From contig JBDKTY010000239.1 in assembly GCA_039679945.1 (NCBI GenBank), positions 124,001 to 188,000 of the forward strand: a DNA stretch of 64,000 bases, read 5' to 3'. The position numbers and the translations under genes are program-made. Below, one piece after another: positions 36,340 through 44,848 of this stretch (positions are counted from its first letter, which is position 1; every line of letters begins with the position of its first letter). The notes beneath the pieces were generated by a model that searched no databases, was not told where the DNA came from, and worked only from the letters and a program-made list of their open reading frames with translations. This stretch comes from SbD1 sp039679945. GTDB lineage: Bacteria > Desulfobacterota > Syntrophobacteria > Syntrophobacterales > Syntrophobacteraceae.

Positions 36340-36771
36340 TTACCTGTCCGAGGGCGCGCGGTCCGAACTTACCCGCCCCTGTACGATCAGCGTAAAATAG
36401 GAATACTTCGGATCATTCGTCAATACGAGAGCGGACTTCTTGGCATCGCCGTGACAGCCCTTGGGATTCAGTCTCAAAGTGATACGTCCCTCGCCACCGG
36501 CGGGGATTGCCCGATCAAAGTGGGCAAGAGAGCTGCCTCAGCCGGGCAACACTTTTTTGATCTCGAGGGTGGCCGATCCCGCATTCTTGATTTTAAAGTC
36601 ATGAGTGTAGTCCCGCCCTTCGATCAATTCCCCGAAATCGAAAGTCATTTCAGAGATTTGAGCGGATGGTCCGGCGGCGGGGGCGGAGCCCTGGCCGGAT
36701 GCCTGCTGTGTGAACCCCACGCACAACAGGGCAAGGGCCAGCAGCAAAGACGTCTTTAGCACCATTTTCAT
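36340..36771 (-). CDS. Candidate selenoprotein: secreted DUF1573 protein with in-frame TGA
   Basis: 143 residues if the TGA at 36540-36538 (codon 78) is read through. AAAGGAGG lies six bases before the ATG at 36771. A signal peptide (VLKTSLLLALALLCVGF) is followed by the DUF1573 Ig-like domain: ISEMTFDFGELIEGRDYTHDF, KIKNAGSATLEIKKVLPG, then TGA, then GSSLAHFDRAIPAGGEGRI, TLRLNPKGCHGDAKK and LTNDPKYSYFTLIVQGRV up to a TAA at 36342-36340. In the family the position after 'IKKV.P.' is the Cys of CGCT; here it is TGA and the second Cys is Ser. Homology continues in frame on both sides, which argues for selenocysteine over a dead gene. Possible SECIS hairpins follow the TGA (36507-36527 and 36487-36506). 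Conventional calling would cut it at 77 residues. The function is unknown; a periplasmic redox role is plausible. Confidence 0.7.
36487..36527 (-). promoter_or_regulatory. Possible SECIS element(s) downstream of the in-frame TGA
   Basis: On the minus strand, TTGCCC (36527-36522) pairs with GGGCAA (36512-36507) around a nine-base loop that begins about 17 bases after the TGA, near the usual bacterial distance. A second hairpin (36506-36487) has GCC-GGT-GGC with outer TCCC/GGGA arms, so its loop is the GGU favoured by SelB, but about 40 bases from the TGA. Which one, if either, is used cannot be decided by eye. Confidence 0.4.
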
Positions 36772-36802
36772 AAGAGAACCTCCTTTACCTTTTCCATTCA
36801 CT

Positions 36803-36831
36803 TTCATAGTGCCGGGAACCTGATTTTCCAA
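36803..36831 (-). promoter_or_regulatory. Sigma-70-type promoter of the DUF1573 gene
   Basis: On the minus strand TTGGAA (36831-36826) and TATGAA (36808-36803) are separated by exactly 17 bases. A start near 36796 would give a leader of about 25 bases carrying the AAAGGAGG ribosome site. Confidence 0.5.
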
Positions 36832-37345
36832 CGGCGGATTGCCTAAAATGCGCAAACAAATCCAATAAATCCTCCACTGTTTACCGTGCGGAGGCAAGCT
36901 GAATCGCCCGGGCGCCAGGCGTGCAGCCGGTGAAAAAAGGGCCGCCAGAACGGCTTGAAGCCACGGTCGCCCGGTCACCGCACTTCCTCCGCGGGACCTC
37001 GGTCCGACAGACCTGATCTCCATCGAGTTCAGAGATCTCGGAGGCAAAATCGATAAATACTCTTATCGGCGTATTGTCACACGGTCATAACCTATTTCTT
37101 GGCTGTCTTCCGGGTTTTTCGAAGCTCGATATCGGACAGGAACCCAATCGACAAAATCAGCCGGCGCTTCTTGCGACATGGGATCCGGATTGCATTGCGT
37201 GTCACACCGCAACGCGCGCCGCGCGATGAGAAGCCAGTGGCGTATCGCGGCAGAGCAGAGCGGCTTTGCGCATCAACCCACTCCCGCGCGCTCCGGGACT
37301 ATCAGCGCCGCGACCCGGACCTTGCCCGCCAAAGTTAAACCGTCC
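36832..37345. other. Gene-free region between the DUF1573 gene and ubiE
   Basis: I see no complete gene here. Directly after ubiE, on the minus strand, a TTG behind GAGGA could begin a 19-residue frame containing KVRVAALIV, reminiscent of a Nudix start, but it ends at once in TGA with no Nudix box beyond. Confidence 0.45.
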
Positions 37346-38113
37346 TCAGTTCGCTTTTTTGCCGATGTGGGCTACTGCAATGCCATTGGTCATTCTACGG
37401 TAGATAACGTCGCGGAAGCCGATATTGCGAAGAATCCGCTTCAATTCGTCGGGTGCGGGAAAAAGCCGTATGGATTCAGGAAGATAGGTGTACGCAGGAC
37501 CGCAGCCGGCGAGAAATTTGCCAACCAGCGGCATTACATGAAAGGAATAAAAGTCGTAGAGCATACGGAACCAGGGTGTGACGGGCTCGGAAAACTCAAG
37601 GCACAGGAATGTCCCCCCCGGCTTCAGAACACGGTGCATCTCCCGAAAACCCTTTTCAAAGTGTGTCAGATTTCTTATCCCGAACCCAACCATTGCAGCG
37701 TCAAAGCTATTGTCCGGGAAGGTCATGCTCTCGGCATCGCCCTGAACGTGGCTAATGACATTCGACAGTCCGTGCTGGAAGATCCTGGGTCTGCCCGCTG
37801 CCATCATCTCCCAGTTGATATCATAAAGGACGACGCTGCCCGAGGGAGCGATCCATTCCGCCGCCATGCGCGACAGATCTCCCGTACCGCCGCAGACATC
37901 CAGGACGCGGTCGCCGGGCCGAAGCCCCATCATCCGGACAGCCATTCGCTTCCACTGGTAATGGATGCCCAAGCTCAACAGCGTGTTCATGGAATCGTAT
38001 TTTCCGGCCACGGAGTTGAAATGACGGCGGACCCATTCCACCTTTTCCTTTTCCGGGATGGAAAGGAATCCGAAATGGGTCAATTTTTCAGAACCTGGGC
38101 TGTCGTGAGGCAT
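37346..38113 (-). CDS. ubiE: Demethylmenaquinone methyltransferase UbiE/MenG
   Basis: 255 residues. The SAM-binding motif LDVCGGTGDL is at 71-80. The UbiE signatures VRRHFNSVAGKYDSMNTLLSLGIHYQWK and GFGIRNLTHFEKGFREMHRVLKPGG with CLEFSEP and YTYLPESI are all present. It carries out the last C-methylation of menaquinone, the quinone that feeds the DsrMKJOP and Qmo complexes in sulfate reducers. It lies 74 bases downstream of rpmB on the same strand. Confidence 0.94.
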   Translation of the reverse strand: MPHDSPGSEKLTHFGFLSIPEKEKVEWVRRHFNSVAGKYDSMNTLLSLGIHYQWKRMAVRMMGLRPGDRVLDVCGGTGDLSRMAAEWIAPSGSVVLYDINWEMMAAGRPRIFQHGLSNVISHVQGDAESMTFPDNSFDAAMVGFGIRNLTHFEKGFREMHRVLKPGGTFLCLEFSEPVTPWFRMLYDFYSFHVMPLVGKFLAGCGPAYTYLPESIRLFPAPDELKRILRNIGFRDVIYRRMTNGIAVAHIGKKAN

Positions 38114-38187
38114 TTTCCGACCGGAGGGATCCTTGGTAAAGATTCAGGGCAAAACCGCTCGGGGCACGGGCAAGCAGGACTTCACCA

Positions 38188-38382
38188 TCATGCGGGTTTG
38201 ACGACGAGACCGGACCGGATGCACCGGGTACAGGCGCGCACACGCCTTACGGTGCCGTCGGAACGAACATGGCGGACCTGCTGAAGGTTCGGGTACCAGA
38301 TACGTTTTGTTTTGTTATTCGCGTGGCTGACATTGTTCCCGACATGGGGTGTCTTCCCGCAGAACTCGCAGATTCGGCTCAT
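38188..38382 (-). CDS. rpmB: 50S ribosomal protein L28
   Basis: 64 residues. MSRICEFCGKTPHVGNNVSHANNKTKR and VRACTRCIRSGLV are the L28 signatures. Cys at 5, 8 and the CTRC pair form a zinc site, so this is the zinc-dependent (C+) form. The upstream region (38418-38448) holds an imperfect palindrome that may be a regulatory or leader structure. Confidence 0.96.
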   Translation of the reverse strand: MSRICEFCGKTPHVGNNVSHANNKTKRIWYPNLQQVRHVRSDGTVRRVRACTRCIRSGLVVKPA

Positions 38383-38524
38383 GACTCATTATTCCTTTCA
38401 TGACAATATTTTGAGCTAGTCAACTCAGCCGTATTGGCTTAGTCAAAAGATTTTTCTTAACAGAATTTCCCAATGATAGCAAGCCTAATCGATGCCGGCA
38501 TCCGCACTCAACTTCGACGGCATA

Positions 38525-40438
38525 TCATAAACGCCGTATGACAGATTTCAAGCGCTTTGTATCCGCCGCCGTGAACTTTCGATCCCTGTAGAAGATCACC
38601 TCGAATTCGTGCACAAATTCCAGCGCGCCGGCCTTGAGTTCAGGATCGGTCATCCTGCCCGTGAACTCACGCAGCCCCTCCCCCACCCCCTTACGATAAC
38701 CACGTCCGCGCATCCGGCGCAAAAATCGCGAAAGCAGCCTGGCTTCCCGACTCAGTCGAAGCTGCCCCACACCCGCCACCACCGCGAAAACGCACAGCAC
38801 GCCCCCCGCACAGACCGCCACGGCCTTCAGCCACAATCCGGTGTCGTGAAGATCCGTGATCGGCTTTTCAACCGCGGATCTCACTTTTCTCCACAACGCA
38901 ACCTGTTTGCTTACATTGTAGCTGATGACGAATTTTCCCCAGTAATAATCGAAGGTATCCAGGAGCAGCCTGAGGTTCAAAAGCAGGCTGTTCCGGTATG
39001 CCACCCCGGGATTCTGAATCGATATGGGCGTCGGGTCCAGCCGCACCCATCCGCCTTCACGATAAGCCTCGACCCATACATGCGCGTTTTTCTGCAAGAC
39101 AAGATAGTACCCGCCGGCCGGATTATAATATCCTCCGCGGTACCCCCCTATCAGCCGGGCTGGAACTCCGGCGGCCCTCAACATCACGGCAAGCGCCGAG
39201 GCGAAGTACTCACAGTTGCCTCGCCGGTACTCAAAGATGAAGTCATCAAGCGGCGAATTTGAAACCGGAAGACCCGCGAGCGAATAGGAGAAGCCGCCTG
39301 AACGCAGGTAACCCATGATGCTGTTGACGGGATCGCCAGCCTCCCCGATCGTATTTCGAACGAGTTCGACAATGCGCGGTGAAAAGCCGGAGGGAAGCAT
39401 CACATACTCATCGAGATCGACCTGGCTTGCCGGAGCAAAACCCGCCGGATCGGACACGGCCATATAGCGAATACGTTCATTGACGTGCTCGGGCCAGAAA
39501 CCGTCAAGTCTTTTCCAGAATCCGACCCTGTCGCCCTGAATCGCCACGGGCCTGTCCAGCGCGAAGAGGTAGCGGCTCCCATATCCATGGGGTTCGAGGT
39601 AAATCGTCTGAACTGTCCCCTCCTCCGATTCGATCTCCTCCCGGTTAAGAGCACTCCTGCCAATGCCCCTCTTCCATGATTTTCCATCAAAATGGTCAAG
39701 TTCAACGCCCCTCCAGTAGAGGTTTTCCTCGGGGATGCTCTGCATCGCGGCCCTGAAGACAACAGAGGAGTCCTCCTGCATCTCCGAAACATCGCCAAGC
39801 ATCACGGAATCACTGAATCCGGACGTTGCGCCTCCGACCTTGTTCAAGAAACTGAAGAGGGGAAAATCAGCGCGCGGGAACACCAGAAACAGCACCACGC
39901 TGACCGGGACAGCCAGGACACATATCAGAAGGCCCTGCAAAGAGATCTTGCATCCTATCTCCCGCGTAACGGCAAGGTTGGGGGACCGTGAAAAGAATGC
40001 GAGAAGAATCAGCGAAACCGTGCTGAACAGGATCAAAATAAAGAAGTACAGAGCAAATGCGGAGTGGAGGGAAATAAGCGTGGACCCGAGCAGCAAAAAG
40101 ATGCTGATCAGGCATACCTGCATGTAGTCCCGGTATTTTTTGTCTTCCAGGAGCTTAATTCCCAGAAGGAGCAACAGCCCTTCGAGCACCGGTTCAACCA
40201 GATTGTCCCGATCGACCCGATACACGGAGGGAACCAGCGCCAGAACGGAGGCGATGTTTAGAAACCACCGGGGAGGAAATGGGAAACCGACCGTTCCGAA
40301 GTCGCGCAAGCCCGCAAGAATACACAGCAGGACAAACCCGGCAAGATAGGCCGGATGGACAAGCCCCAGGACCGCACCAAAGCCTGCCAGGGCGCAAACA
40401 TACGTCGCGATTTTCAGCAGTGTTTCAATTCTGACCAT
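38525..40438 (-). CDS. Transglutaminase-like membrane protein (TgpA/DUF3488 type)
   Basis: 637 residues. The first 200 residues hold six to seven membrane helices. A periplasmic transglutaminase domain follows with the catalytic triad visible: Cys409 in RRGNCEYFASALAVMLRAAGVPARLIGGY, His453 in NAHVWVEAY and Asp468 in VRLDPTP. One more helix (about 545-565) precedes a C-terminal DUF4129-like helical part. It overlaps the DUF58 gene by 14 bases. The set moxR-DUF58-tgpA is a widely conserved operon linked to envelope functions. Confidence 0.9.
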   Translation of the reverse strand: MVRIETLLKIATYVCALAGFGAVLGLVHPAYLAGFVLLCILAGLRDFGTVGFPFPPRWFLNIASVLALVPSVYRVDRDNLVEPVLEGLLLLLGIKLLEDKKYRDYMQVCLISIFLLLGSTLISLHSAFALYFFILILFSTVSLILLAFFSRSPNLAVTREIGCKISLQGLLICVLAVPVSVVLFLVFPRADFPLFSFLNKVGGATSGFSDSVMLGDVSEMQEDSSVVFRAAMQSIPEENLYWRGVELDHFDGKSWKRGIGRSALNREEIESEEGTVQTIYLEPHGYGSRYLFALDRPVAIQGDRVGFWKRLDGFWPEHVNERIRYMAVSDPAGFAPASQVDLDEYVMLPSGFSPRIVELVRNTIGEAGDPVNSIMGYLRSGGFSYSLAGLPVSNSPLDDFIFEYRRGNCEYFASALAVMLRAAGVPARLIGGYRGGYYNPAGGYYLVLQKNAHVWVEAYREGGWVRLDPTPISIQNPGVAYRNSLLLNLRLLLDTFDYYWGKFVISYNVSKQVALWRKVRSAVEKPITDLHDTGLWLKAVAVCAGGVLCVFAVVAGVGQLRLSREARLLSRFLRRMRGRGYRKGVGEGLREFTGRMTDPELKAGALEFVHEFEVIFYRDRKFTAADTKRLKSVIRRL

Positions 40439-41387
40439 AAAGGGCGAGCCTGGTGAGAATCGACCGTCTGTGGGCGGCCGAAAGACCGGGTTTAAGTGCT
40501 TTACCCTCCACGCGCAATCCCACCGGAATCCCCGACCGCATGAGGTTTAGAGCGGCATGAGTCACGCAGGAAAGCGTTCTCTCGAGGTCATTTCTTTCAA
40601 TCGTATCCAGATCTATTATAACCTGCCGGCGTTCCGCTCCGGAAAGTTCCTTCGTCTTCAACCGACCGGTTTTTGCCGTGGACTTCCAGTTTATGTACTT
40701 AAGCGGATCTCCGGGCACATAGTCGCGAATCGAGAGTATGCCGGATTCGTATCCCGGTTTATTGAGTTCCTTTTCACCCCTGGAGCCGGTCATGCCGTCG
40801 TTGAACAGTCGCTGTTCGCAGCGCAGAGGCTTCGGATAGACAATCAGGTCCTGTTCTTTGCGAACCCGGCGAAACCGTTTGAAAAAATCAAAGGGAAAAC
40901 CGGATGAGATCAAGGCGCCGAGAACCCTGGCCCTGCCCCTTTTTTCGAAGCTCACCATGATTGTACCCGATACGGAAGACTTCGGGGCGATGTAGGGAAA
41001 CAGGCACTCCCGCCCGCGGACATTTACCGTTATGAGAAAAGCAGGCATCCACTTCCCGCGGTTGCTCACCTTCACTTCAGCCGGGACTTCGGTCCCCGCG
41101 AAGACATCTTCCGGAAAGCAAATCCGGACATCCAGGGTCAACAAATTCCTGGTCCCCATGATTCCCGAAACCACCAGGTAACTCAGAAGCGCGGAAGCGA
41201 TGATATAGACGAGGTTGTTTCCCGTATTAACGGCGGACAGGCAGATGAAGAGGCTGACAAGAATGTAGATCCAACCCGCTTTGTTGATTTTGATTACGCC
41301 GGGACGGGGACCCTGTCCAGAAGCGATCGTATTATCTCCTTCCGGCCCGCGGTCTCGAATTCCTCTTTGAAAATCACGCGATGGCAT
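40425..41387 (-). CDS. DUF58 domain protein
   Basis: Up to 320 residues. Two N-terminal helices (GWIYILVSLFICLSAVNTGNNLVYIIASALLSYL) are followed by a beta-rich part. The DUF58 core is GYESGILSIRDYVPGDPLKYINWKSTAKTGRLKTKEL, in a vWA-like fold. The only ATG in a suitable place is at 41387, 94 bases inside moxR; a good Shine-Dalgarno (GGAAGGAG) lies about 40 bases further in but is followed by no ATG, GTG or TTG. The true start is therefore uncertain. Confidence 0.85.
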   Translation of the reverse strand: MPSRDFQRGIRDRGPEGDNTIASGQGPRPGVIKINKAGWIYILVSLFICLSAVNTGNNLVYIIASALLSYLVVSGIMGTRNLLTLDVRICFPEDVFAGTEVPAEVKVSNRGKWMPAFLITVNVRGRECLFPYIAPKSSVSGTIMVSFEKRGRARVLGALISSGFPFDFFKRFRRVRKEQDLIVYPKPLRCEQRLFNDGMTGSRGEKELNKPGYESGILSIRDYVPGDPLKYINWKSTAKTGRLKTKELSGAERRQVIIDLDTIERNDLERTLSCVTHAALNLMRSGIPVGLRVEGKALKPGLSAAHRRSILTRLALYGQN

Positions 41388-42226
41388 ATGACGTATCCCG
41401 CGACTGCCTTGACATTTTCAGGTACGACGAAATCGCTGCCACGCATGAACGCATCGGCCTTCGAGGTATTGACCAGGGCAAGCGCGCCCCGCGTGGATAA
41501 ACCGGCGGACAGATAACTGGAGGTACGGGTAGCCTCGACGATGTTGAGCAGATACTCAAGGATTTTCTCCGAGACGAAAACACCGTCGCGGATCTTTTCC
41601 TGGATAGCCAAAACCTCCAGGCGGTTCAGGAAGGGTTCGAGCCCATAAATCTCCCGCCTTCGGCTTCCTCCCCGGAGAATCTTCTTCTCCGCGGACCTGT
41701 CCGGGTACCCTATGTTGATCTTCATCATGAACCGGTCGAGCTGGGATTCGGGAAGAGGAAACGTACCGAACTGCTCCGCGGGATTCTGCGTTGCTATCAC
41801 CAGGAAAGGTGATGGAAGTTCATAGGTTCTGCCCTCGATGGTGACCTGCTTTTCTCCCATTGCCTCCAGGAGCGCGCTTTGAGTTTTCGGCATCGCCCTG
41901 TTGATCTCATCCACGAGGACGATGTGGTTGAAAATGGGCCCGGGCTTAAATTCGAATGTGCCGCTGTTCTTGTCGAAAATGGAAACCCCGGTGATATCCG
42001 AGGGGAGCAGGTCGCTGGTACACTGGATGCGGCCGAAGGAAAGGCCAAGGATCTTTGCCAGGGCCACCGCGAGAACCGTCTTCCCGAGTCCCGGCAGGTC
42101 CTCGACAAGAAGATGACCCCGCGAAAAGAAACAAATCAGCGCGAGCCTCAACGCCTTTTCCTTCCCGTGAAGATAATCGGAAAGAAAAGTGATGGCGGCT
42201 TCGATGGTGTTGTCCTGATTGTGCAT
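41294..42226 (-). CDS. MoxR-family AAA+ ATPase
   Basis: 310 residues. Walker A is EDLPGLGKTVLA, with the family's GRIQCTSDLLPSDITG segment, Walker B HIVLVDEINRAMPKTQSALLEAMGEKQVTIEG and sensor 1 PFLVIATQNPAEQFGTFPLPESQLDRF. MoxR ATPases act as chaperones for vWA-domain partners; here the partner is the DUF58 protein encoded next. Confidence 0.94.
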   Translation of the reverse strand: MHNQDNTIEAAITFLSDYLHGKEKALRLALICFFSRGHLLVEDLPGLGKTVLAVALAKILGLSFGRIQCTSDLLPSDITGVSIFDKNSGTFEFKPGPIFNHIVLVDEINRAMPKTQSALLEAMGEKQVTIEGRTYELPSPFLVIATQNPAEQFGTFPLPESQLDRFMMKINIGYPDRSAEKKILRGGSRRREIYGLEPFLNRLEVLAIQEKIRDGVFVSEKILEYLLNIVEATRTSSYLSAGLSTRGALALVNTSKADAFMRGSDFVVPENVKAVAGYVICHRVIFKEEFETAGRKEIIRSLLDRVPVPA

Positions 42227-42300
42227 ATCAGCGACTGCTAAGAGGGCGGGTTCCGACGCCGTTGTATCGGTTACTGATGAGCGCTAAAAGAATTCGCCTC

Positions 42301-43347
42301 CTACCGACTGATCACCCTCACTGCCTCCGCCCCGGCCTCCCGTGGAACGATTTCTCCGATGATGGAGACTCCCAGGTTCATGGCACGCAAGAATGAAACC
42401 GTTTCTTCCGCATCACCCGGCTCCGAGACGATCACGAGCCCTATTCCATTGTTGAAAACCCGGTTCATTTCATCGTCTCCGACACTGCCCCGCTCCCGAA
42501 GAAAACTGAATATGGGCGGCACGCTCCAGGTACCCTCACGGATAACGGCCTGGCAGGCCTTGGGCAGAATCCGTTCAATATTGTCGTAAAACCCCCCGCC
42601 CGTAATATGAGCCATGCCGGCCACCCGGTACTTACGCAGCACGTTCAGCACGGGTTCGGCATAAATGCGAGTCGGCTCGAGCAGTTCCTCGGCAATGGTG
42701 CGCCCAAGCTCCGGAATAAAGGAATCAGGCTTAAGACCAAGCTTATCAAAAACAATGCGCCTGGCCAGGCTGTAGCCATTCGAGTGGAGCCCGCTCGAGG
42801 CTATACCGATAATCTTGTGCCCCACGCGTATTGTGGACCCGTCGATGATGTCGGAATTGTCAACGATGCCGACAGCAAACCCGGCCATGTCGTATTCGCC
42901 TAATTCGTAAAATCCCGGCATCTCCGCCGTCTCCCCACCGATAAGGGAGCATCCGGCCTGCCTGCATCCCGCGGCAATCCCGCTGACAAGCTGTTCGACA
43001 ATATCAAGGTTCATTCCACCCAGAGCCAGGTAGTCCAGGAAAAAAAGCGGGCGGGCTCCCTGCACCACAATATCATTGACGCACATGGCCACGAGATCGA
43101 TCCCGACCGTGTCGTGCCGGTTTGCCATGAAAGCGACTTTGAGCTTCGTGCCCACGCCATCCGTTGATGAGACCAGAACCGGGTTCTTCATGTCCTGGCA
43201 ATTAAGCGAAAACAAGCCGCCGAAGCCGCCGATATCCGTTATCACTCCGGCTCTGAAGGTAGAGCGCACGATGGGCTTGATCCGCCCTACCAGCTCATTC
43301 GCCTTGTCGAGGTCAACCCCAGCCTCCCTGTAAAGATTTCCAGCCAT
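42301..43347 (-). CDS. purM: Phosphoribosylformylglycinamidine cyclo-ligase PurM (AIR synthetase)
   Basis: 348 residues from the ATG at 43347, chosen because GGAG lies seven bases upstream and the protein begins YREAGVDLDKANELVGRIK as usual; longer starts add unrelated sequence. Motifs: VSSTDGVGTKLKVAF, MCVNDIVVQGARPLFFLDYLA, LIGGETAEMPGFY and HITGGGFYDNIERILP. The enzyme closes the imidazole ring in purine synthesis using ATP. It stands alone here. Confidence 0.96.
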   Translation of the reverse strand: MAGNLYREAGVDLDKANELVGRIKPIVRSTFRAGVITDIGGFGGLFSLNCQDMKNPVLVSSTDGVGTKLKVAFMANRHDTVGIDLVAMCVNDIVVQGARPLFFLDYLALGGMNLDIVEQLVSGIAAGCRQAGCSLIGGETAEMPGFYELGEYDMAGFAVGIVDNSDIIDGSTIRVGHKIIGIASSGLHSNGYSLARRIVFDKLGLKPDSFIPELGRTIAEELLEPTRIYAEPVLNVLRKYRVAGMAHITGGGFYDNIERILPKACQAVIREGTWSVPPIFSFLRERGSVGDDEMNRVFNNGIGLVIVSEPGDAEETVSFLRAMNLGVSIIGEIVPREAGAEAVRVISR

Positions 43348-43688
43348 CAATCTCCGATCCCTCTCTAGTATTTGGGACAGTATCTGTGTTGGAAAAACAT
43401 CGCCCGCTGTAGCCCTCCGGCCGACCACGCCGAACGTCATAACCACTTTCATGGATAAGGACCGTGGAGGAAGAGGAAACCATTTCCACCCGGATGAAAT
43501 AATAAATATAACATCTGACGCCATTTTTACAACGAAATTGCCGGGGGCTTCGAAGCAGACCTCCCGTTGCCCCGGAAGCCCGTTCTTTTAATCTTATCAA
43601 CACAGGGCAGATAACCGATCATCTCTGTTGCAGTTGCCAATCGGGTCCGTATCATGTTAAACGGAAACGAATCGGAGGTTGGAATGGA

Positions 43689-44834
43689 ATGTCCCTGATG
43701 CTGAAGGCCATGAGGATGGTCCTCACATTTTGTCTCGTTATATCTTGCCTGGTGGTACTGACCGCTGTCCCGATACTCGTGCATTTCTGGCTCTTTTTGC
43801 GCCTCCCCGCGAAACCGGCGTACGAGACGAGACAGTTTTTCATCCCGCCCGGCACGGGAGCATTCGGAACAGCCAAGATACTCCAGGACCAGGGGATCGT
43901 TCGGGATGCGCGGGCCTTCTACGTGCTGGCATGGCTCAAGAAGTCCATGCACAGGCTTCAGGCCGGAGAGTATGCCTTCTCAACCCTTGCCACGCCCGAA
44001 CAGGTGCTGGATCAGATCGTCAGTGGCCGCGTCGTGATTTACACGGCCACAATGCCCGAAGGTTCCACTCTATGGGATGTGGCCAGGATATTCGAACAAA
44101 AGGAACTCCTGTCCAGCGCCGAATTCGTGGAACTCGCGAAGGACCCCAAGCTCATCCGAGGTCTGGGGCTCAACGGGAGCAGCCTCGAAGGGTACCTGTT
44201 CCCGGATACCTATCATTTTAAGAGGCCGTTGGAAGGGACTTCGGCGATTAAAGCCATGGTGCAGCAATTCTGGAATCATATGCCGCGCGAATGGTCCGGC
44301 CGCGCGAGCCAGGTCGGCCTCAGCCTGCACCAGCTCGTGACCCTCGCCTCCATAATCGAGAAGGAAGCCGTCGTGGATTCCGAACGCGCGGTCATCGCCG
44401 GTGTTTTCTACAACCGCTTGAAGATAGACATGCCGCTTCAAAGCGATCCGACGGCCGTCTATGACATTCCTTCTTTCACGGGTCCGATAACATCGGCTCA
44501 CCTCGGCAGGCAGAGCCCCTACAACACATACCGGATAAAAGGACTTCCGCCGGGTCCCATCTGCAATCCGGGCTCGAAATCCCTCATGGCGGCACTGTAC
44601 CCCGAAAAGGTGCCCTATCTCTATTTTGTCAGTAACAACGACGGCACGCACCACTTCTCCGTCACCGTGGATGAGCACAGGCAGGCCGTTGGACGATATT
44701 ACGAGAAGAAAAAGAAATCAGACCCCAGGGAGCCTCACGCGACTACTCAGGCCGGTACGGCGGCCAACGGCGTGGGGGGAGTCGAAACGAGCACCACGAA
44801 CAGCAGTGCGGACACAAGTGCGCCTGCTCCCTAA
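43689..44834 (+). CDS. mltG: Endolytic murein transglycosylase MltG (YceG)
   Basis: 381 residues. One N-terminal helix (VLTFCLVISCLVVLTAVPILV) anchors it in the inner membrane. A LysM-like domain is followed by the YceG domain with LVTLASIIEKEAVVDSERAVIAGVFYNRL, where the EKE at 224-226 holds the catalytic Glu, then MPLQSDPTAVYD and NTYRIKGLPPGPICNPG. It cuts nascent glycan strands and is thought to release growing chains. The last 40 residues are a Thr/Ser/Ala-rich tail. Confidence 0.94.
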   Translation: MSLMLKAMRMVLTFCLVISCLVVLTAVPILVHFWLFLRLPAKPAYETRQFFIPPGTGAFGTAKILQDQGIVRDARAFYVLAWLKKSMHRLQAGEYAFSTLATPEQVLDQIVSGRVVIYTATMPEGSTLWDVARIFEQKELLSSAEFVELAKDPKLIRGLGLNGSSLEGYLFPDTYHFKRPLEGTSAIKAMVQQFWNHMPREWSGRASQVGLSLHQLVTLASIIEKEAVVDSERAVIAGVFYNRLKIDMPLQSDPTAVYDIPSFTGPITSAHLGRQSPYNTYRIKGLPPGPICNPGSKSLMAALYPEKVPYLYFVSNNDGTHHFSVTVDEHRQAVGRYYEKKKKSDPREPHATTQAGTAANGVGGVETSTTNSSADTSAPAP

Positions 44835-44848
44835 GAGCGAGAGGAAAA

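Noticed and set aside
37280..37345. Nudix-like start (KVRVAALIV) with TTG and GAGGA after ubiE, then TGA
   Set aside because: Only 19 residues; reading through the TGA gives no Nudix box, so a second selenoprotein or a real gene is not supported.
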